Part shown: piece by piece, positions 1 to 8,714 of the stretch | Layout of the letters: each line of letters starts with the position of its first letter | Position numbering within the stretch: the first letter of the stretch is position 1 | From: Jiangella muralis | GTDB lineage: Bacteria > Actinomycetota > Actinomycetes > Jiangellales > Jiangellaceae | Reading direction: 5' to 3' | NCBI RefSeq assembly: GCF_001270745.1 | Contig: NZ_KQ434751.1 | Location: 319,705-383,704 of the forward strand | Length of the DNA stretch: 64,000 nucleotides | Translations under genes and position numbers: made by a program | The notes under the pieces: generated by a model | Databases searched by the model: none | The model's input: the letters and a program-made list of their open reading frames with translations, nothing else | Told to the model about the DNA's origin: nothing

Positions 1-674
1 AGCTGGCCGGCCAGCAGCGCGCGGGCGTCCTCGAACGCGGCCAGCGCCTCGGCCCGGCGCCCGGCCGCGACCAGCGCGCGCACCTGCAGCGCCCGGAGCC
101 GTTCGCGCAACGGCTGCTCGGCCACCAGCGCCCGCAGCCGCACGGCGACGTCGGCGGGGGCGCTCCCTCCGGCGAGCTCGGCCTCGGCGAGGTCTTCCGC
201 CGCCGCGAGCCGCAGCTCGTCCAGCCGCGCGATCACCGGGCCGGCCACCGCCGCGCCGTCGAGGTCGGCCAGCGGGCGACCGCGCCACAGCCCGAGCGCC
301 TCGCGCAGCACCGTCGTCGCGTCGGCCGCGGCGCCGGCCCGCAGTCGGTCCCGTCCGGCCCGCGCCAGCCGCTCGAACCGGGCCGCGTCGACGTCGTCGG
401 CGGCCAGTTCCAGCCGGTAGCCGCCGGCCAGCTGCCGCACCCGCGTCCCGTCCGGCAGCAGCCGGCGCAGCCGCGACACCAGCGTCTGCACCGCGTTGAC
501 GGGATCGCCCGGCGGCTCGTCCGGCCACACCGCCTCGACCAGTGCCCGCACCCCCACGACGGCGCCCGGTTCGAGCACCAGCCGGGTCAGCAGCGCCCGC
601 AGCCGCGCCCCGCCCACGGCGACCACCGTGTCGCCGTCGCTCAGCCGGACCGGCCCGAGAATGCCCACCTGCAC
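1..674 (-). CDS. AfsR/SARP-family transcriptional regulator, N-terminal part (cut by window edge)
   Basis: The minus-strand reading from GTG at 674 opens with VQVGILGPVRL, followed by an OmpR/PhoB-type winged helix (WPDEPPGDPVNAVQTLVSRL at about residues 50-70) and a bacterial transcriptional activation domain rich in Ala/Leu helices (LWRGRPLADL, then EQPLRERLRALQVRALVAAG). That order is the hallmark of SARP regulators, which bind direct repeats near the -35 element of secondary-metabolism or stress genes. The gene runs off the left edge after about 224 codons, so whether it is a short SARP or a large AfsR-type protein with NB-ARC and TPR parts cannot be seen. No target genes are recognisable in the window. 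Confidence 0.85.
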   Translation of the reverse strand, partial: MQVGILGPVRLSDGDTVVAVGGARLRALLTRLVLEPGAVVGVRALVEAVWPDEPPGDPVNAVQTLVSRLRRLLPDGTRVRQLAGGYRLELAADDVDAARFERLARAGRDRLRAGAAADATTVLREALGLWRGRPLADLDGAAVAGPVIARLDELRLAAAEDLAEAELAGGSAPADVAVRLRALVAEQPLRERLRALQVRALVAAGRRAEALAAFEDARALLAGQ

Positions 675-695
675 GGACCCAGCCTGTCACGACCA

Positions 696-794
696 TCAGC
701 GGACCACCCGGAAGGTCAGGTGGGCGACGCCGGGCGCCTCGACCACCGTCTGTGCCGCCGAAGCCGCCGGAGTGGTCGCCGCGACGACGCTCAT
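696..794 (-). CDS. Possible 32-residue ORF, perhaps a gene remnant
   Basis: A short frame starts at ATG 794, overlaps by ATGA the stop of the decayed oxidase gene just upstream, and encodes MSVVAATTPAAS followed by a tail ending HLTFRVVR. It is Ala/Val-rich and shows no recognisable domain. It lies between a pseudogene and the SARP start, so it may be a real coupled micro-ORF, the residue of a longer gene, or chance. Nothing in the sequence decides between these. Confidence 0.2.
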   Translation of the reverse strand: MSVVAATTPAASAAQTVVEAPGVAHLTFRVVR

Positions 795-1071
795 CCGAGC
801 ACCACCACGCGCACGTGCTCCGGCTCGATCGCGTAGACGACGCGGTCGGTGCGCGGGGCGTACGGCATGCCGATGTAGGCGTCCGACATCCGGTCGATGA
901 TCTCCCAGGCGCCTTGCGCGAGTGCTCGCAGGTCAGGATCGTGACGCGGTCGCCGTCCAGGCCGACCCACACCGGGACCGAGTGCGGGGAGCCGTCCGGC
1001 AGCAGCGTCGCGAGGTGCGCGGGGTGGCCGCCGCTCAACAGGCGGCGGGCCTCGTCGGTCAGGTCGCTCAT
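791..1071 (-). pseudogene. PPOX-class F420/flavin-dependent oxidase, internal deletion with frameshift
   Basis: From ATG 1071 the frame reads MSDLTDEARRLLSGGHPAHL, then LPDGSPHSVPVWVGLDGDRV and LTCEHSRKA. This is the N-terminal half of a pyridoxamine-5'-phosphate-oxidase-fold, F420-dependent protein. At about position 911 the frame becomes nonsense, while the -1 frame continues with WEIIDRMSDAYIGMPYAPRT and ends in VVYAIEPEHVRVVVLG and a stop at 791. That is the typical C-terminal end of the same family. The middle part, normally about 30-35 residues containing the second and third strands, is missing. An out-of-frame internal deletion explains both facts, so the product would be non-functional. 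A sequencing or assembly error at this spot is the alternative. Confidence 0.8.
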
Positions 1072-1237
1072 GCCGTCAGGCTACGAGCGCCGCTGGCGGC
1101 CTTCTTGAACGAACCGGCCAGCAAGTGCGCGTCCGACGCCGAGTGGCGGCGTCGGCGGCGAGCCGAGACAGCGTGGCGTCGTCGCGCCCGGAGTGCCGCC
1201 GGGACCCGCTGCACCCAGGTCGTCGCGACCAGCCCGG

Positions 1238-3220
1238 TCACACCCTCCGGACGACGTGCAGCAGGTACTCGTCGCGGTGCAGCGGGTCGTGGTCGGTGCG
1301 GGGACGGTCCGGCGGCGGGCCCGGCACCGGCTGGTAGCGGTCGAACCGGGTCTCCAGGACGCCCTCGCCGCGGGTCAGCGCGGGGAGCTGCTGCTGCAGC
1401 TCGTGCGCGTGCGCCGCCGGGAGGTCGCCCGCCAGCAGGTAGCCGGACGCCGTCGGGGACGGGGCGCCGGGGACGGCGCGCAGCCGGGCCAGCGCCGGCA
1501 GCACCTGACCGAGGCAGTCGGCCGGCAGCTCCAGCTCGAACCGGTGCACCGGCTCCTGGACCCGCGTCCCGGCCCGCGCCAGCGCCGTCATCAGCACCAG
1601 CGGCGTCAGCAGCCGGAAGTCGCCCGCCGTGCTCGACATGCTCTTGTCGAACGTGGCGTGCGAGTGGCTCTGCCGCGGCCAGTACTGAGACCGGACCAGC
1701 GTCACCCGGCAGTCGGGCACGTCCCAGCCGTGCAGGCCCTGCCGCAGCGTCTCGTGGACGGTCTCGTCGATCGCCCGCAGGAACGCCGGCGGCAGCGACC
1801 CCAGCTCGATGTCGAGGCCGAACGTCACCCCGTCCCGGTCCGGCGCCGGCTCGACCCGCAGCCCGACGCCGGCGAGGAACGGGTTGCCGTCCTGCTGGAT
1901 CAGCTCGACCGCCTCACCGCTGCCGGTGACCTGCTCGACGTGGATGGTGGTGGACTCGCGGAAGTCGACACCGATGCCGTAGTCGGTCTCGAGGGTCGCC
2001 TGGACGACCTCCTTCTGCACCTCGCCGTAGAGCGACACCGACACCTCCTGCCGCAGGTCGTCCTGGCGCAGGTCGATCAGCGGGTCCTGCTCGGCCAGCT
2101 GGGCCAGCGCCGCGTGCAGGGCGCCGCGGTCGCGGGCCCGCCGCGGCACGACGACGGTCTCGAGCGTCGGCGGCGCGAAGTGCGGCTGCGCCGCGTCGCC
2201 ACCGCACGCGTCGCCGAGGTGATCGCCGACGCGCACCCCGCCGAGGCCCCAGACCTTGGCGATGCGCCCGGCGGACACCTCCGTGCCCGGTCGCGCGCCG
2301 CCGTCGTCGAAGACTCTGATGGCGGTGACCTTGCCGGCGGCCAGCCGGTCGCGGGTGCGCAGCGTGCCGGCGGCCATGCGGACGTAGGCGATCTTCTCAC
2401 CGGCCGGGCCGCGCTCGACCTTGAACACGCTGCCCTCCGGCGGGCCTCCGGCGCCGTCGTCGGACACCGGCGTGGACGGCAGCAACCGCACGATGCCCGC
2501 CGTCAGCTCGGCCAGGCCCGCGCCGGTGATGGCCGAGCCGGCGAACACCGGGTGCACGTCCGCCGACCGCGACTGCCGGGCGAGCGAGCGCAGCAGCCGC
2601 CGGTGCGTCACCCCCGCCGGATGCTCCACATAGTCCGCGAGCAGCGCGTCGTCGCCGTCGGCGAGCGTCTCGGCCAGCCGGGCGCCGAACCCGTCGTCGG
2701 CCTCGGTGAACGGACGGAACGCCGCGTCCTTGGTGCCCTGCCGCTCGGCGCCGCCCAGCGGGACGACCCGCGGCGTCAGCTTGGCCGCGAGCTGCCCGAT
2801 CACGGCGTCCAGGTCGGCACCGGCGCGGTCGAGCTTGTTGACGAAGATCAGCGTCGGGAGGCGGAGGCGGCGCAGCGTGCGCATGAGCACCCGCGTCTGC
2901 GCCTGCACCCCCTCGACCGCAGACACGACCAGCACGGCGCCGTCGAGCACGCTGAGCACCCGCTCGACCTCGGCGATGAAGTCGGGGTGGCCGGGCGTGT
3001 CGATGAGGTTGACCGCGGTGTCGCCGACGGTGAACGCGACGACCGCGGACCTGATGGTGATGCCGCGCTGACGTTCCAGCGCGAGCGAATCGGTCTGTGT
3101 GCTCCCGGCGTCGACGCTGCCGACCTCGTCGATGACCCCGGCCGCGTACAGCAGCCGCTCGGTCAGGCTGGTCTTACCCGCGTCGATATGGGCGAGGATG
3201 CCCAGGTTGAGCGTACGCAA
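1238..3220 (-). CDS. TetM/OtrA-like ribosomal protection GTPase (EF-G-like)
   Basis: The 660-residue translational GTPase begins MRTLNLGILAHIDAGKTSLT, with the P-loop AHIDAGKT at about residues 10-17, RGITI switch I, DTPGH (G3) and NKLD (G4). The domain order G, II, III, IV, V and the length match the TetM/TetO/OtrA ribosome protection family rather than EF-G, which is longer and has a G' insert. Domain IV carries SHATFDKSMSSTAGDFR, the STAGDFR loop region of the OtrA branch. Such proteins dislodge tetracyclines from the ribosomal A site. Many actinomycetes carry chromosomal homologues whose role is not proven to be resistance. The gene is monocistronic; its start is ATG 3220 and the next gene diverges. 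Confidence 0.85.
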   Translation of the reverse strand: MRTLNLGILAHIDAGKTSLTERLLYAAGVIDEVGSVDAGSTQTDSLALERQRGITIRSAVVAFTVGDTAVNLIDTPGHPDFIAEVERVLSVLDGAVLVVSAVEGVQAQTRVLMRTLRRLRLPTLIFVNKLDRAGADLDAVIGQLAAKLTPRVVPLGGAERQGTKDAAFRPFTEADDGFGARLAETLADGDDALLADYVEHPAGVTHRRLLRSLARQSRSADVHPVFAGSAITGAGLAELTAGIVRLLPSTPVSDDGAGGPPEGSVFKVERGPAGEKIAYVRMAAGTLRTRDRLAAGKVTAIRVFDDGGARPGTEVSAGRIAKVWGLGGVRVGDHLGDACGGDAAQPHFAPPTLETVVVPRRARDRGALHAALAQLAEQDPLIDLRQDDLRQEVSVSLYGEVQKEVVQATLETDYGIGVDFRESTTIHVEQVTGSGEAVELIQQDGNPFLAGVGLRVEPAPDRDGVTFGLDIELGSLPPAFLRAIDETVHETLRQGLHGWDVPDCRVTLVRSQYWPRQSHSHATFDKSMSSTAGDFRLLTPLVLMTALARAGTRVQEPVHRFELELPADCLGQVLPALARLRAVPGAPSPTASGYLLAGDLPAAHAHELQQQLPALTRGEGVLETRFDRYQPVPGPPPDRPRTDHDPLHRDEYLLHVVRRV

Positions 3221-3361
3221 TGCGCTTCGAGTCCCTTACTCGGACGAATGGAGTCGTTGGGGTGGACCCGAAAGCTCGGCGCATGCCGCTCTCCCTTCTC
3301 GCGCGTTGGTGGGCCACAGTCGACCACACGCCGGCCCGGCGGGCAACTGATTTTCGCCGAG

Positions 3362-3390
3362 TTGATCTTGATCGCGAGGCTGGGTAAGAT
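3362..3390 (+). promoter_or_regulatory. Sigma70-type promoter for the DUF222/HNH gene, likely leaderless
   Basis: TTGATC (3362-3367) and TAAGAT (3385-3390) are separated by 17 bases, a good housekeeping-type promoter in an otherwise GC-rich sequence. The ATG of the next gene lies 7 bases after the -10 box, so transcription would start at or next to the A of the start codon. GATCTT at 3363-3368 and AAGATC at 3386-3391 also form a perfect 6-base inverted repeat overlapping both boxes, which could be an operator. Confidence 0.6.
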
Positions 3391-3397
3391 CATCTAC

Positions 3398-5215
3398 ATG
3401 TTCGAAGAAGCGCTGCTGCCAGAGCCGCCGCCGGGTGTCGACCCGGTAGCGCGTACGGCAGCGGGCGCGTCGCAGGACGCCGCGGCGGGTTCGATGCCGG
3501 CGGGTGCCGCGGCGGGTTCGATGCCCGCGGGTGCTCCGGCGGGGCCGATGCCCGCGGGCGCCGCGGCGGGTTCGGCCGTGGCGGACGCGATGTCGGATCT
3601 TGCCGCGGGCGGGACGGTGGGACCGGCGCTGGCGGCCGCGCTGGCTGTGTTCGACCCCGGCACCGCCGACACCTACGACCTCGTCGAGGCCGCCGCCGCA
3701 GGGGCCCAGCTGTCCGCCTGGGTCGCCGCCTGCCAGGCGACCGTCCTGGCCGAACTCGCGACCCGGGCCGAGTTGCGCCCGCACCCGACCGGTTACCGCT
3801 CGGTCAACCCGGTCACCAACACCGCCGTCGAGATCGCCGGACGTTGCCACCTCACCACGCGGCAGGCCGAGAACGAGGTCGGGCACTCGCTCCAGCTGGT
3901 CGAGGACTTCCCCGATACCCACCAGACGCTTGCGGCGGGGCTGATCGACCAACGCCGCGCCCGCGTGATCACCGACGAACTCGGCGGCCAGGACCCGGCC
4001 ATCCGCGCCCGAGTCGAGGCCGCCGTGCTGCCCTACGCACCCACCCTCGACGCCGTCGCGCTGCGCAAACTGGTCAAGCGCGTCCTGCACGAGCTCGCCC
4101 CCGTCGAGATGGCCGAGCGGCACCGCCTCGCCCGCGACACCCGCTACGTCGCCGTCACGCCCGCCACCGACGGCATGGCCTTCCTCGAAGCGCTCCTGCC
4201 CGCCGAGGACGCCACCGCCCTCCACACCGCGCTCAAGGCCACCGCAGCCGACGCCCGCCGCGCCGACACCGCCACCGGCGCACCCGCCCGCACCGCCGAC
4301 CAGCGCCGCGCCGACGCCCTCGCCGACCTCGGCTGGGCCGCACTCGCCGCCTGCGCCAACGCCAGCGGAGGGCCCACGACCACCGGCCACCCCACAGCCG
4401 CGCCCGGTGCAGCAGCTCATCCCCCAGCCGCGCCCGGCGCAACGGCCCATCCCACGGCCCCGGACCGTCCCACCGCCGCCGGCCACCCCACAGCCGCGCC
4501 CGGCGCAACGGCCCACCCCACGGCCCCGGACCGTCCCACGACCGGCGGCGGCCACCCCACAGCGACGCTCGGCGCAACAGCGCACCCCACGGCCCCGGAC
4601 GGTCCCACCGCCGCCGCCGACCACCCCACAGCCGCGCCCGGCCCCACGGCCGCCGGCCATGGCGCGCCTGCGTCCACCAGCTCGTCCACCGGCCGCGCCA
4701 GGCCGCGACAGCGACCGATCGCCGTGCGCGTGACCATCCCGTTCACCACTCTCATCGGCCTCGACGACCAACCCGGCGACCTCGACGGCTACGGGCCCAT
4801 CCCCGCCGCGACCGCCCGCGAACTCGCCGCCGCCGGAGTCTGGACCTGGCTGCGCACCGAACCCGGCACCGGGCAACTCCTCGAACACGGCCGCACCAGA
4901 TCCCGGCCCCCCGTGCCGCTCGCCGACCTCATCGTCGCCCGCGACCGCACCTGCCGCGCACCCGGCTGCCACCAGCCGGCGCACACCGGCGACCTCGACC
5001 ACGTCGTCCCCTTCGCACAGGGCGGCACCACCTCACCGGGCAACCTCCACGCCCTCTGCACCACGCACCATCTGCTCAAACACCACGGCGGCTGGTCCGT
5101 CACGCGACATCGCGACGGCACCACCCGATGGCGCAGCCCCACCGGCCACCGCTATACCCGCCGGCCGGAGCGATGTCACGGTTCGAGCTGGGACAATGTG
5201 ACGGACACCGGATGA
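3398..5215 (+). CDS. DUF222 and C-terminal HNH-endonuclease-like protein with Ala/Pro repeats
   Basis: This 605-residue protein belongs to the actinobacterial DUF222-HNH family, often present in many copies per genome. After a short N-terminus and a repeated SMPAGAAAG-type stretch (about residues 30-60) comes DUF222 (about 70-310, with AGLIDQRRARVITDEL). A long low-complexity His/Pro/Thr/Ala linker follows (about 325-425), then the HNH module RDRTCRAPGCHQPAHTGDLD, HVVPFAQGG and NLHALCTTHHLLKHH. The Cys pairs and DLDHV fit a zinc-stabilised HNH nuclease fold. The start ATG 3398 follows a strong promoter with no room for a ribosome site, so translation is probably leaderless. Biological substrate is unknown; nuclease activity is inferred from motif only. 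Confidence 0.85.
   Translation: MFEEALLPEPPPGVDPVARTAAGASQDAAAGSMPAGAAAGSMPAGAPAGPMPAGAAAGSAVADAMSDLAAGGTVGPALAAALAVFDPGTADTYDLVEAAAAGAQLSAWVAACQATVLAELATRAELRPHPTGYRSVNPVTNTAVEIAGRCHLTTRQAENEVGHSLQLVEDFPDTHQTLAAGLIDQRRARVITDELGGQDPAIRARVEAAVLPYAPTLDAVALRKLVKRVLHELAPVEMAERHRLARDTRYVAVTPATDGMAFLEALLPAEDATALHTALKATAADARRADTATGAPARTADQRRADALADLGWAALAACANASGGPTTTGHPTAAPGAAAHPPAAPGATAHPTAPDRPTAAGHPTAAPGATAHPTAPDRPTTGGGHPTATLGATAHPTAPDGPTAAADHPTAAPGPTAAGHGAPASTSSSTGRARPRQRPIAVRVTIPFTTLIGLDDQPGDLDGYGPIPAATARELAAAGVWTWLRTEPGTGQLLEHGRTRSRPPVPLADLIVARDRTCRAPGCHQPAHTGDLDHVVPFAQGGTTSPGNLHALCTTHHLLKHHGGWSVTRHRDGTTRWRSPTGHRYTRRPERCHGSSWDNVTDTG
4380..4665 (+). repeat. In-frame tandem repeats in the HNH gene
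   Basis: Degenerate units of about 50-70 bases recur at least four times, each containing versions of CACCCCACAGCCGCGCCCGG followed by GCAACGGCCCAYCCCACGG. They encode HPTAAPGATAHPTAPDRPT-like repeats between DUF222 and the HNH module. The unit length keeps the reading frame, so copy number could change without breaking the protein. Confidence 0.8.
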
Positions 5216-5240
5216 CCTCATTCGGGCCTACGGTGCTGAC

Positions 5241-6335
5241 ATGCACCAGCGACTCGACGGGCGCCGGCTGAACCGGGCGACGCTCGCGCGGCAGCACCTG
5301 CTTGCCCGCACCGGCCGCGGGGCGCTGGACGTCGTCCGCGATCTGGTGGGGCTGCAGGGGCAGGATCCGGATCCTCCGTACGTCATGCTGTGGGACCGCG
5401 TCGACGGCTTCAGCGTCGGGCAGTTGACCGCGCTGCAGCTGGACCGCGGCGTCGTCCGGGCGACCCTGTTCCGCGGCACGCTGCATCTCGTCGCCACCGA
5501 CGACTACCTGTGGCTGCGGCCGATGTTGCAGCCGATGCTGGAACGCTGGCAGCGCGGCGCCTGGGGCAAGGCCCTCGACGGCGTCGACGCGGCCGAGCTG
5601 GCGAAGGTGGCCGAGCAGCTGCTCGACGACGGCCGGCTCACCCGGCCGCGGCTGAGCCGGGCGCTGGCCGCCCGCTGGCCCGAACACAACCCGACGGCGC
5701 TGGCGCGGTCCGTGCAGGGGCTGCTGCCGGTCGTGCACCCGCCGCCGGACGGCCTGTGGCACCGGCACGGTCCGGCGCACGTCGCGCTGGCCGCCAGCTG
5801 GCTCGGCCGGCCGCTGTCCCCCGGCGTGCCGCTGACCACCTTGATCCGCCGCTACCTCGCCGCGTTCGGTCCGGCCACCGTCAAGGACGTCCAGGTGTGG
5901 AGCGGGCTGACCCGGCTGCGCGAGGTCGTCGAGGCGATGCGCCCGGAGCTGGTGACGTTCACCGGCCCGCAGGGCGAGGAGCTGTTCGACCTCCCCGACG
6001 CACCGCGACCCGACCCGGACACACCGGCGCCGGTCCGGCTGCTCGCCCTCGTCGACAACGTCGTGCTCGCCTACGCCGACCGGAGCCGCCTGGTCGGGCC
6101 GGACGCGGCGGCGCGGGTCGGGTGGGAGGCGGCCATCCTGGTCGACGGCGTGGTGGGCGGCTTCTGGACCCTCGCCGCCGACGACGGCGCGGTCCTCACC
6201 GCCGACCTGCTGCAGCCGCTCACGGGCCCGCAGGAGGCCGAGCTGGAGGCCGAGGCGACCCGCCTGCTGGCATTCGTCGCGCCCGAGGCCGACCAGCGCG
6301 ACGTCAGACTGCGGGTCCCCGCCGCGCGAGCTTAG
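5241..6335 (+). CDS. Winged-helix DNA-binding protein of the AlkZ/YcaQ-like glycosylase family (HTH_42)
   Basis: The 364-residue protein starts MHQRLDGRRLNRATLARQHL and contains GLQGQDPDPPYVMLWDRV near residues 40-57, then VRATLFRGTLHLVATDDYLW. These match the three-winged-helix HTH_42 family that includes the DNA glycosylases AlkZ (azinomycin crosslinks) and YcaQ/AlkX. The catalytic position in AlkZ is a Gln-X-Gln motif, and here QGQ is present, so glycosylase activity is chemically possible. Streptomyces-type genomes have many uncharacterised paralogues. TACGGT sits six bases upstream of ATG 5241, suggesting a leaderless transcript. It converges with the DNA ligase gene; both could act in repair, but only by proximity. 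Confidence 0.75.
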   Translation: MHQRLDGRRLNRATLARQHLLARTGRGALDVVRDLVGLQGQDPDPPYVMLWDRVDGFSVGQLTALQLDRGVVRATLFRGTLHLVATDDYLWLRPMLQPMLERWQRGAWGKALDGVDAAELAKVAEQLLDDGRLTRPRLSRALAARWPEHNPTALARSVQGLLPVVHPPPDGLWHRHGPAHVALAASWLGRPLSPGVPLTTLIRRYLAAFGPATVKDVQVWSGLTRLREVVEAMRPELVTFTGPQGEELFDLPDAPRPDPDTPAPVRLLALVDNVVLAYADRSRLVGPDAAARVGWEAAILVDGVVGGFWTLAADDGAVLTADLLQPLTGPQEAELEAEATRLLAFVAPEADQRDVRLRVPAARA

Positions 6336-6360
6336 TCGAGCGCACGCCCGAGAAGCGTGG

Positions 6361-7338
6361 TCAGCCGGCGACTTCCCGGACGACGTCGCGCGGGGGCTTG
6401 TCGTGGCGCAGGCCCTTGTAGGCCGGATGGCGCAGCGTGCCAACGGCGGTCCACTCGGCGAACGCCACCTCGCAGACCAGCTCCGGCCGGACGAACACGC
6501 AGCCGGGCTTGTCGGGCTGGGCGCCCACGAACGGAGAGGCGTCCGCGGCCAGGGGCGCGAGCACTGCCGCCAGCCGATGCCTCTCCGCCAGCGTCAGCCC
6601 GGTGCCGACCCGGCCCGCGTACCGGAACTCGCCGCCGTCGTCGTACACGCCGATCGCCAACGCGCCGACCGTGCCGGTCAGCCCGCCCTCGCCGGGCAGC
6701 CAGCCGCCGATGACGACCTCCTGACGCGAGACGTTCTTCACCTTGAGCCAGTCGCGGCCACGTTTGCCGGGCAGGTAGCGGCTGGCCAGCCGCTTCGCGA
6801 TGACGCCCTCCAGCCGCTGCGCCTTCGTGGCGGCCAGCATGGCGGCGCCGTCGCCGGGGACGTAGGCGGGGACCGTCCAGCCCGGGCCGCCGGCCGGCAG
6901 CAGCTCGTCCAGCAACCCCCGCCGCTCCGAGTAGGGCGCGTCCAGCAGCGACCGGTCGTCCAGCCACAGCAGGTCGAACAGGACGTAGACCGCCGGCGCT
7001 CCGGTGACGAGCGGGTCGGACAGGCCGGAGACCTCGACGTTCATCCGCGACTGGAGCTTCTCGAACGACGGCCGGCCGGTGTCGTCGAACGCGACGACCT
7101 CGCCGTCCAGCACCGCCCGGCGGCCGCTCAACGCCGAAGCGACGCCGTGCACGTCCGGGTACACCCGAGTGACGTCGCGGAGGGTGCGGCTGGACAACCG
7201 CACCCCGTCGTCGGTGACGTAGGCGATGGTCCGGACACCGTCCCACTTGACCTCGAAGCCCCAGCCGCCGTCGTCGGGCGGGAGGCCGGGCGCCAGGGTC
7301 GCCATCATGGGGGTGATGGTGTCCGGCCGCGGCATCAT
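6361..7338 (-). CDS. ATP-dependent DNA ligase (LigC/LigD ligase-domain type)
   Basis: This 325-residue enzyme carries the nucleotidyltransferase motifs in order: EVKWDGVR (motif I, adenylated Lys about residue 31), [10 protein letters not shown] (III), [10 protein letters not shown] (IIIa), LEGVIAKRL (IV) and DWLKVKN (V), then an OB-fold C-terminus. It matches the stand-alone ligase domain of actinobacterial NHEJ ligases, which seal breaks using ATP and often act with Ku; no ku gene is in the window. ATG 7338 overlaps the der stop as ATGA, so it is translationally coupled to der. That is an odd partner for a repair ligase. Confidence 0.85.
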   Translation of the reverse strand: MMPRPDTITPMMATLAPGLPPDDGGWGFEVKWDGVRTIAYVTDDGVRLSSRTLRDVTRVYPDVHGVASALSGRRAVLDGEVVAFDDTGRPSFEKLQSRMNVEVSGLSDPLVTGAPAVYVLFDLLWLDDRSLLDAPYSERRGLLDELLPAGGPGWTVPAYVPGDGAAMLAATKAQRLEGVIAKRLASRYLPGKRGRDWLKVKNVSRQEVVIGGWLPGEGGLTGTVGALAIGVYDDGGEFRYAGRVGTGLTLAERHRLAAVLAPLAADASPFVGAQPDKPGCVFVRPELVCEVAFAEWTAVGTLRHPAYKGLRHDKPPRDVVREVAG

Positions 7339-8714
7339 GACCGGGAGCGCTTCTCTCGGATCTTCATCGCGATGTCGAGCGGCGTGCCCTCGAACCCGAA
7401 CTCCTCGCGCAGCCGCCGCTCCACGAACCGGCGGTACGACGGCTCCAGGAACCCGGTGGTGAACAGCACGAACCGGGGCGGCCGGGTGTCGGCCTGGGTG
7501 GCGAACATGATGCGCGGCTGCTTGCCGCCGCGCACCGGGTGCGGGTGCGCCGCCACCAGCTGGCCGAGGAACGCGTTGAGCTTGCCGGTCGGGATGCGCT
7601 GCTCCCAGCCCGCGAGCGAGGTGTCGAGCGCGCGCACCAGGCGGTCGACGTGCCAGCCGGTGCGGGCGGAGACGTTGATGCGCGGCGCCCAGGCGACGCG
7701 GTCGAGCTGACGGTCGATCTCACGCTCCAGCACGTCGCGGCGCTCGTCGTCGAGGAGGTCCCACTTGTTGAACGCCAGGACGAGGGCCCGGCCGGCCTCG
7801 ACGACCATCGAGATGATGCGCAGGTCCTGCTCGGCCATGGGCTCGCTGGCGTCGACGAGCACGACGGCGACCTCGGCCCGCTCCAGCGCCGACGCCGTGC
7901 GCAGCGACGCGAAGTACTCCGCGCCGGTGGCCTCGTGCACCCGGCGGCGGATGCCGGCGGTGTCGATGAACCGCCACTCGCGCTCGCCCAGCTCGATCAG
8001 CTCGTCGATCGGGTCGACGGTGGTGCCGGCGACGGAGTCGACGACGACGCGATCCTCGCCGGCCAGCTTGTTCAGCAGGCTCGACTTGCCGACATTGGGC
8101 TTGCCGACCAGCGCGACCCGGCGCGGGCCGCCGTCGAGGACGTCGAACGACTCCGGCGGCGCCTCGGGCAGCGCGGCCACGACGGCGTCGAGCAGGTCGC
8201 CGCTCCCTCGGCCGTGCAGCGCCGACACCGGGTACGGCTCGCCGAGGGCGAGGTTCCACAGCGCCGTCGCGTCGGCCTCGCCGCTGGACCCGTCGACCTT
8301 GTTGGCCACCAGGATGATCGGCTTGCCGGAGCGGCGCAGCAGCTTCGCGACCGCCTCGTCTGTGTCGGTGGCGCCCACGGTGGAGTCGACGACGAACATG
8401 ACGACGTCGGCGGCGGTCATGCCGACCTCGGCCTGCGCCGTGATGCGCGCCGCCATGCCCTTCGCCTCGGGATCCCAGCCGCCGGTGTCGAGCAGCGTGA
8501 ACGACCGCCCGGCCCAGGCGGCGTCGTAGGCGACGCGGTCGCGGGTGACGCCGGGGACGTCCTCGACCACCGCTTCGCGGCGGCCGAGAATGCGGTTGAC
8601 CAGCGTCGACTTGCCGACGTTCGGCCGGCCGACGACGGCGACGACCGGCGTGTAGACATCGCCGGGCGCGTCGGCGTCGGCGTCGAGCGCCTCGGCCGGG
8701 TACTGCTCGCTCAC
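7335..8714 (-). CDS. der: Ribosome biogenesis GTPase Der (EngA)
   Basis: The 459-residue protein has two tandem Era-type GTPase domains ([10 protein letters not shown] near residue 32 and [10 protein letters not shown] near residue 204, with DTGG, NKVD, DTAG and NKWD) and a C-terminal KH-like domain ending [14 protein letters not shown]. Der binds the 50S subunit and is needed for its late assembly. The start is GTG 8714, which overlaps the plsC stop (GTGA). The cmk-plsC-der order is the usual actinobacterial one. Confidence 0.95.
   Translation of the reverse strand: MSEQYPAEALDADADAPGDVYTPVVAVVGRPNVGKSTLVNRILGRREAVVEDVPGVTRDRVAYDAAWAGRSFTLLDTGGWDPEAKGMAARITAQAEVGMTAADVVMFVVDSTVGATDTDEAVAKLLRRSGKPIILVANKVDGSSGEADATALWNLALGEPYPVSALHGRGSGDLLDAVVAALPEAPPESFDVLDGGPRRVALVGKPNVGKSSLLNKLAGEDRVVVDSVAGTTVDPIDELIELGEREWRFIDTAGIRRRVHEATGAEYFASLRTASALERAEVAVVLVDASEPMAEQDLRIISMVVEAGRALVLAFNKWDLLDDERRDVLEREIDRQLDRVAWAPRINVSARTGWHVDRLVRALDTSLAGWEQRIPTGKLNAFLGQLVAAHPHPVRGGKQPRIMFATQADTRPPRFVLFTTGFLEPSYRRFVERRLREEFGFEGTPLDIAMKIREKRSRS

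Noticed and set aside
1072-1237. Gap between the decayed oxidase and the ribosome-protection gene
   Set aside because: No ORF with a start signal, RNA fold or repeat worth reporting was seen in it.
4380-4665. CRISPR-like direct repeats
   Set aside because: Units are imperfect, have no uniform spacers, and lie in frame inside a coding gene. No cas genes are present.
3236-5002. Long minus-strand open frame opposite the DUF222/HNH gene
   Set aside because: The translation is Gly/Arg-rich low complexity mirroring the repeat tract; the plus strand has a promoter, start and recognisable domains.
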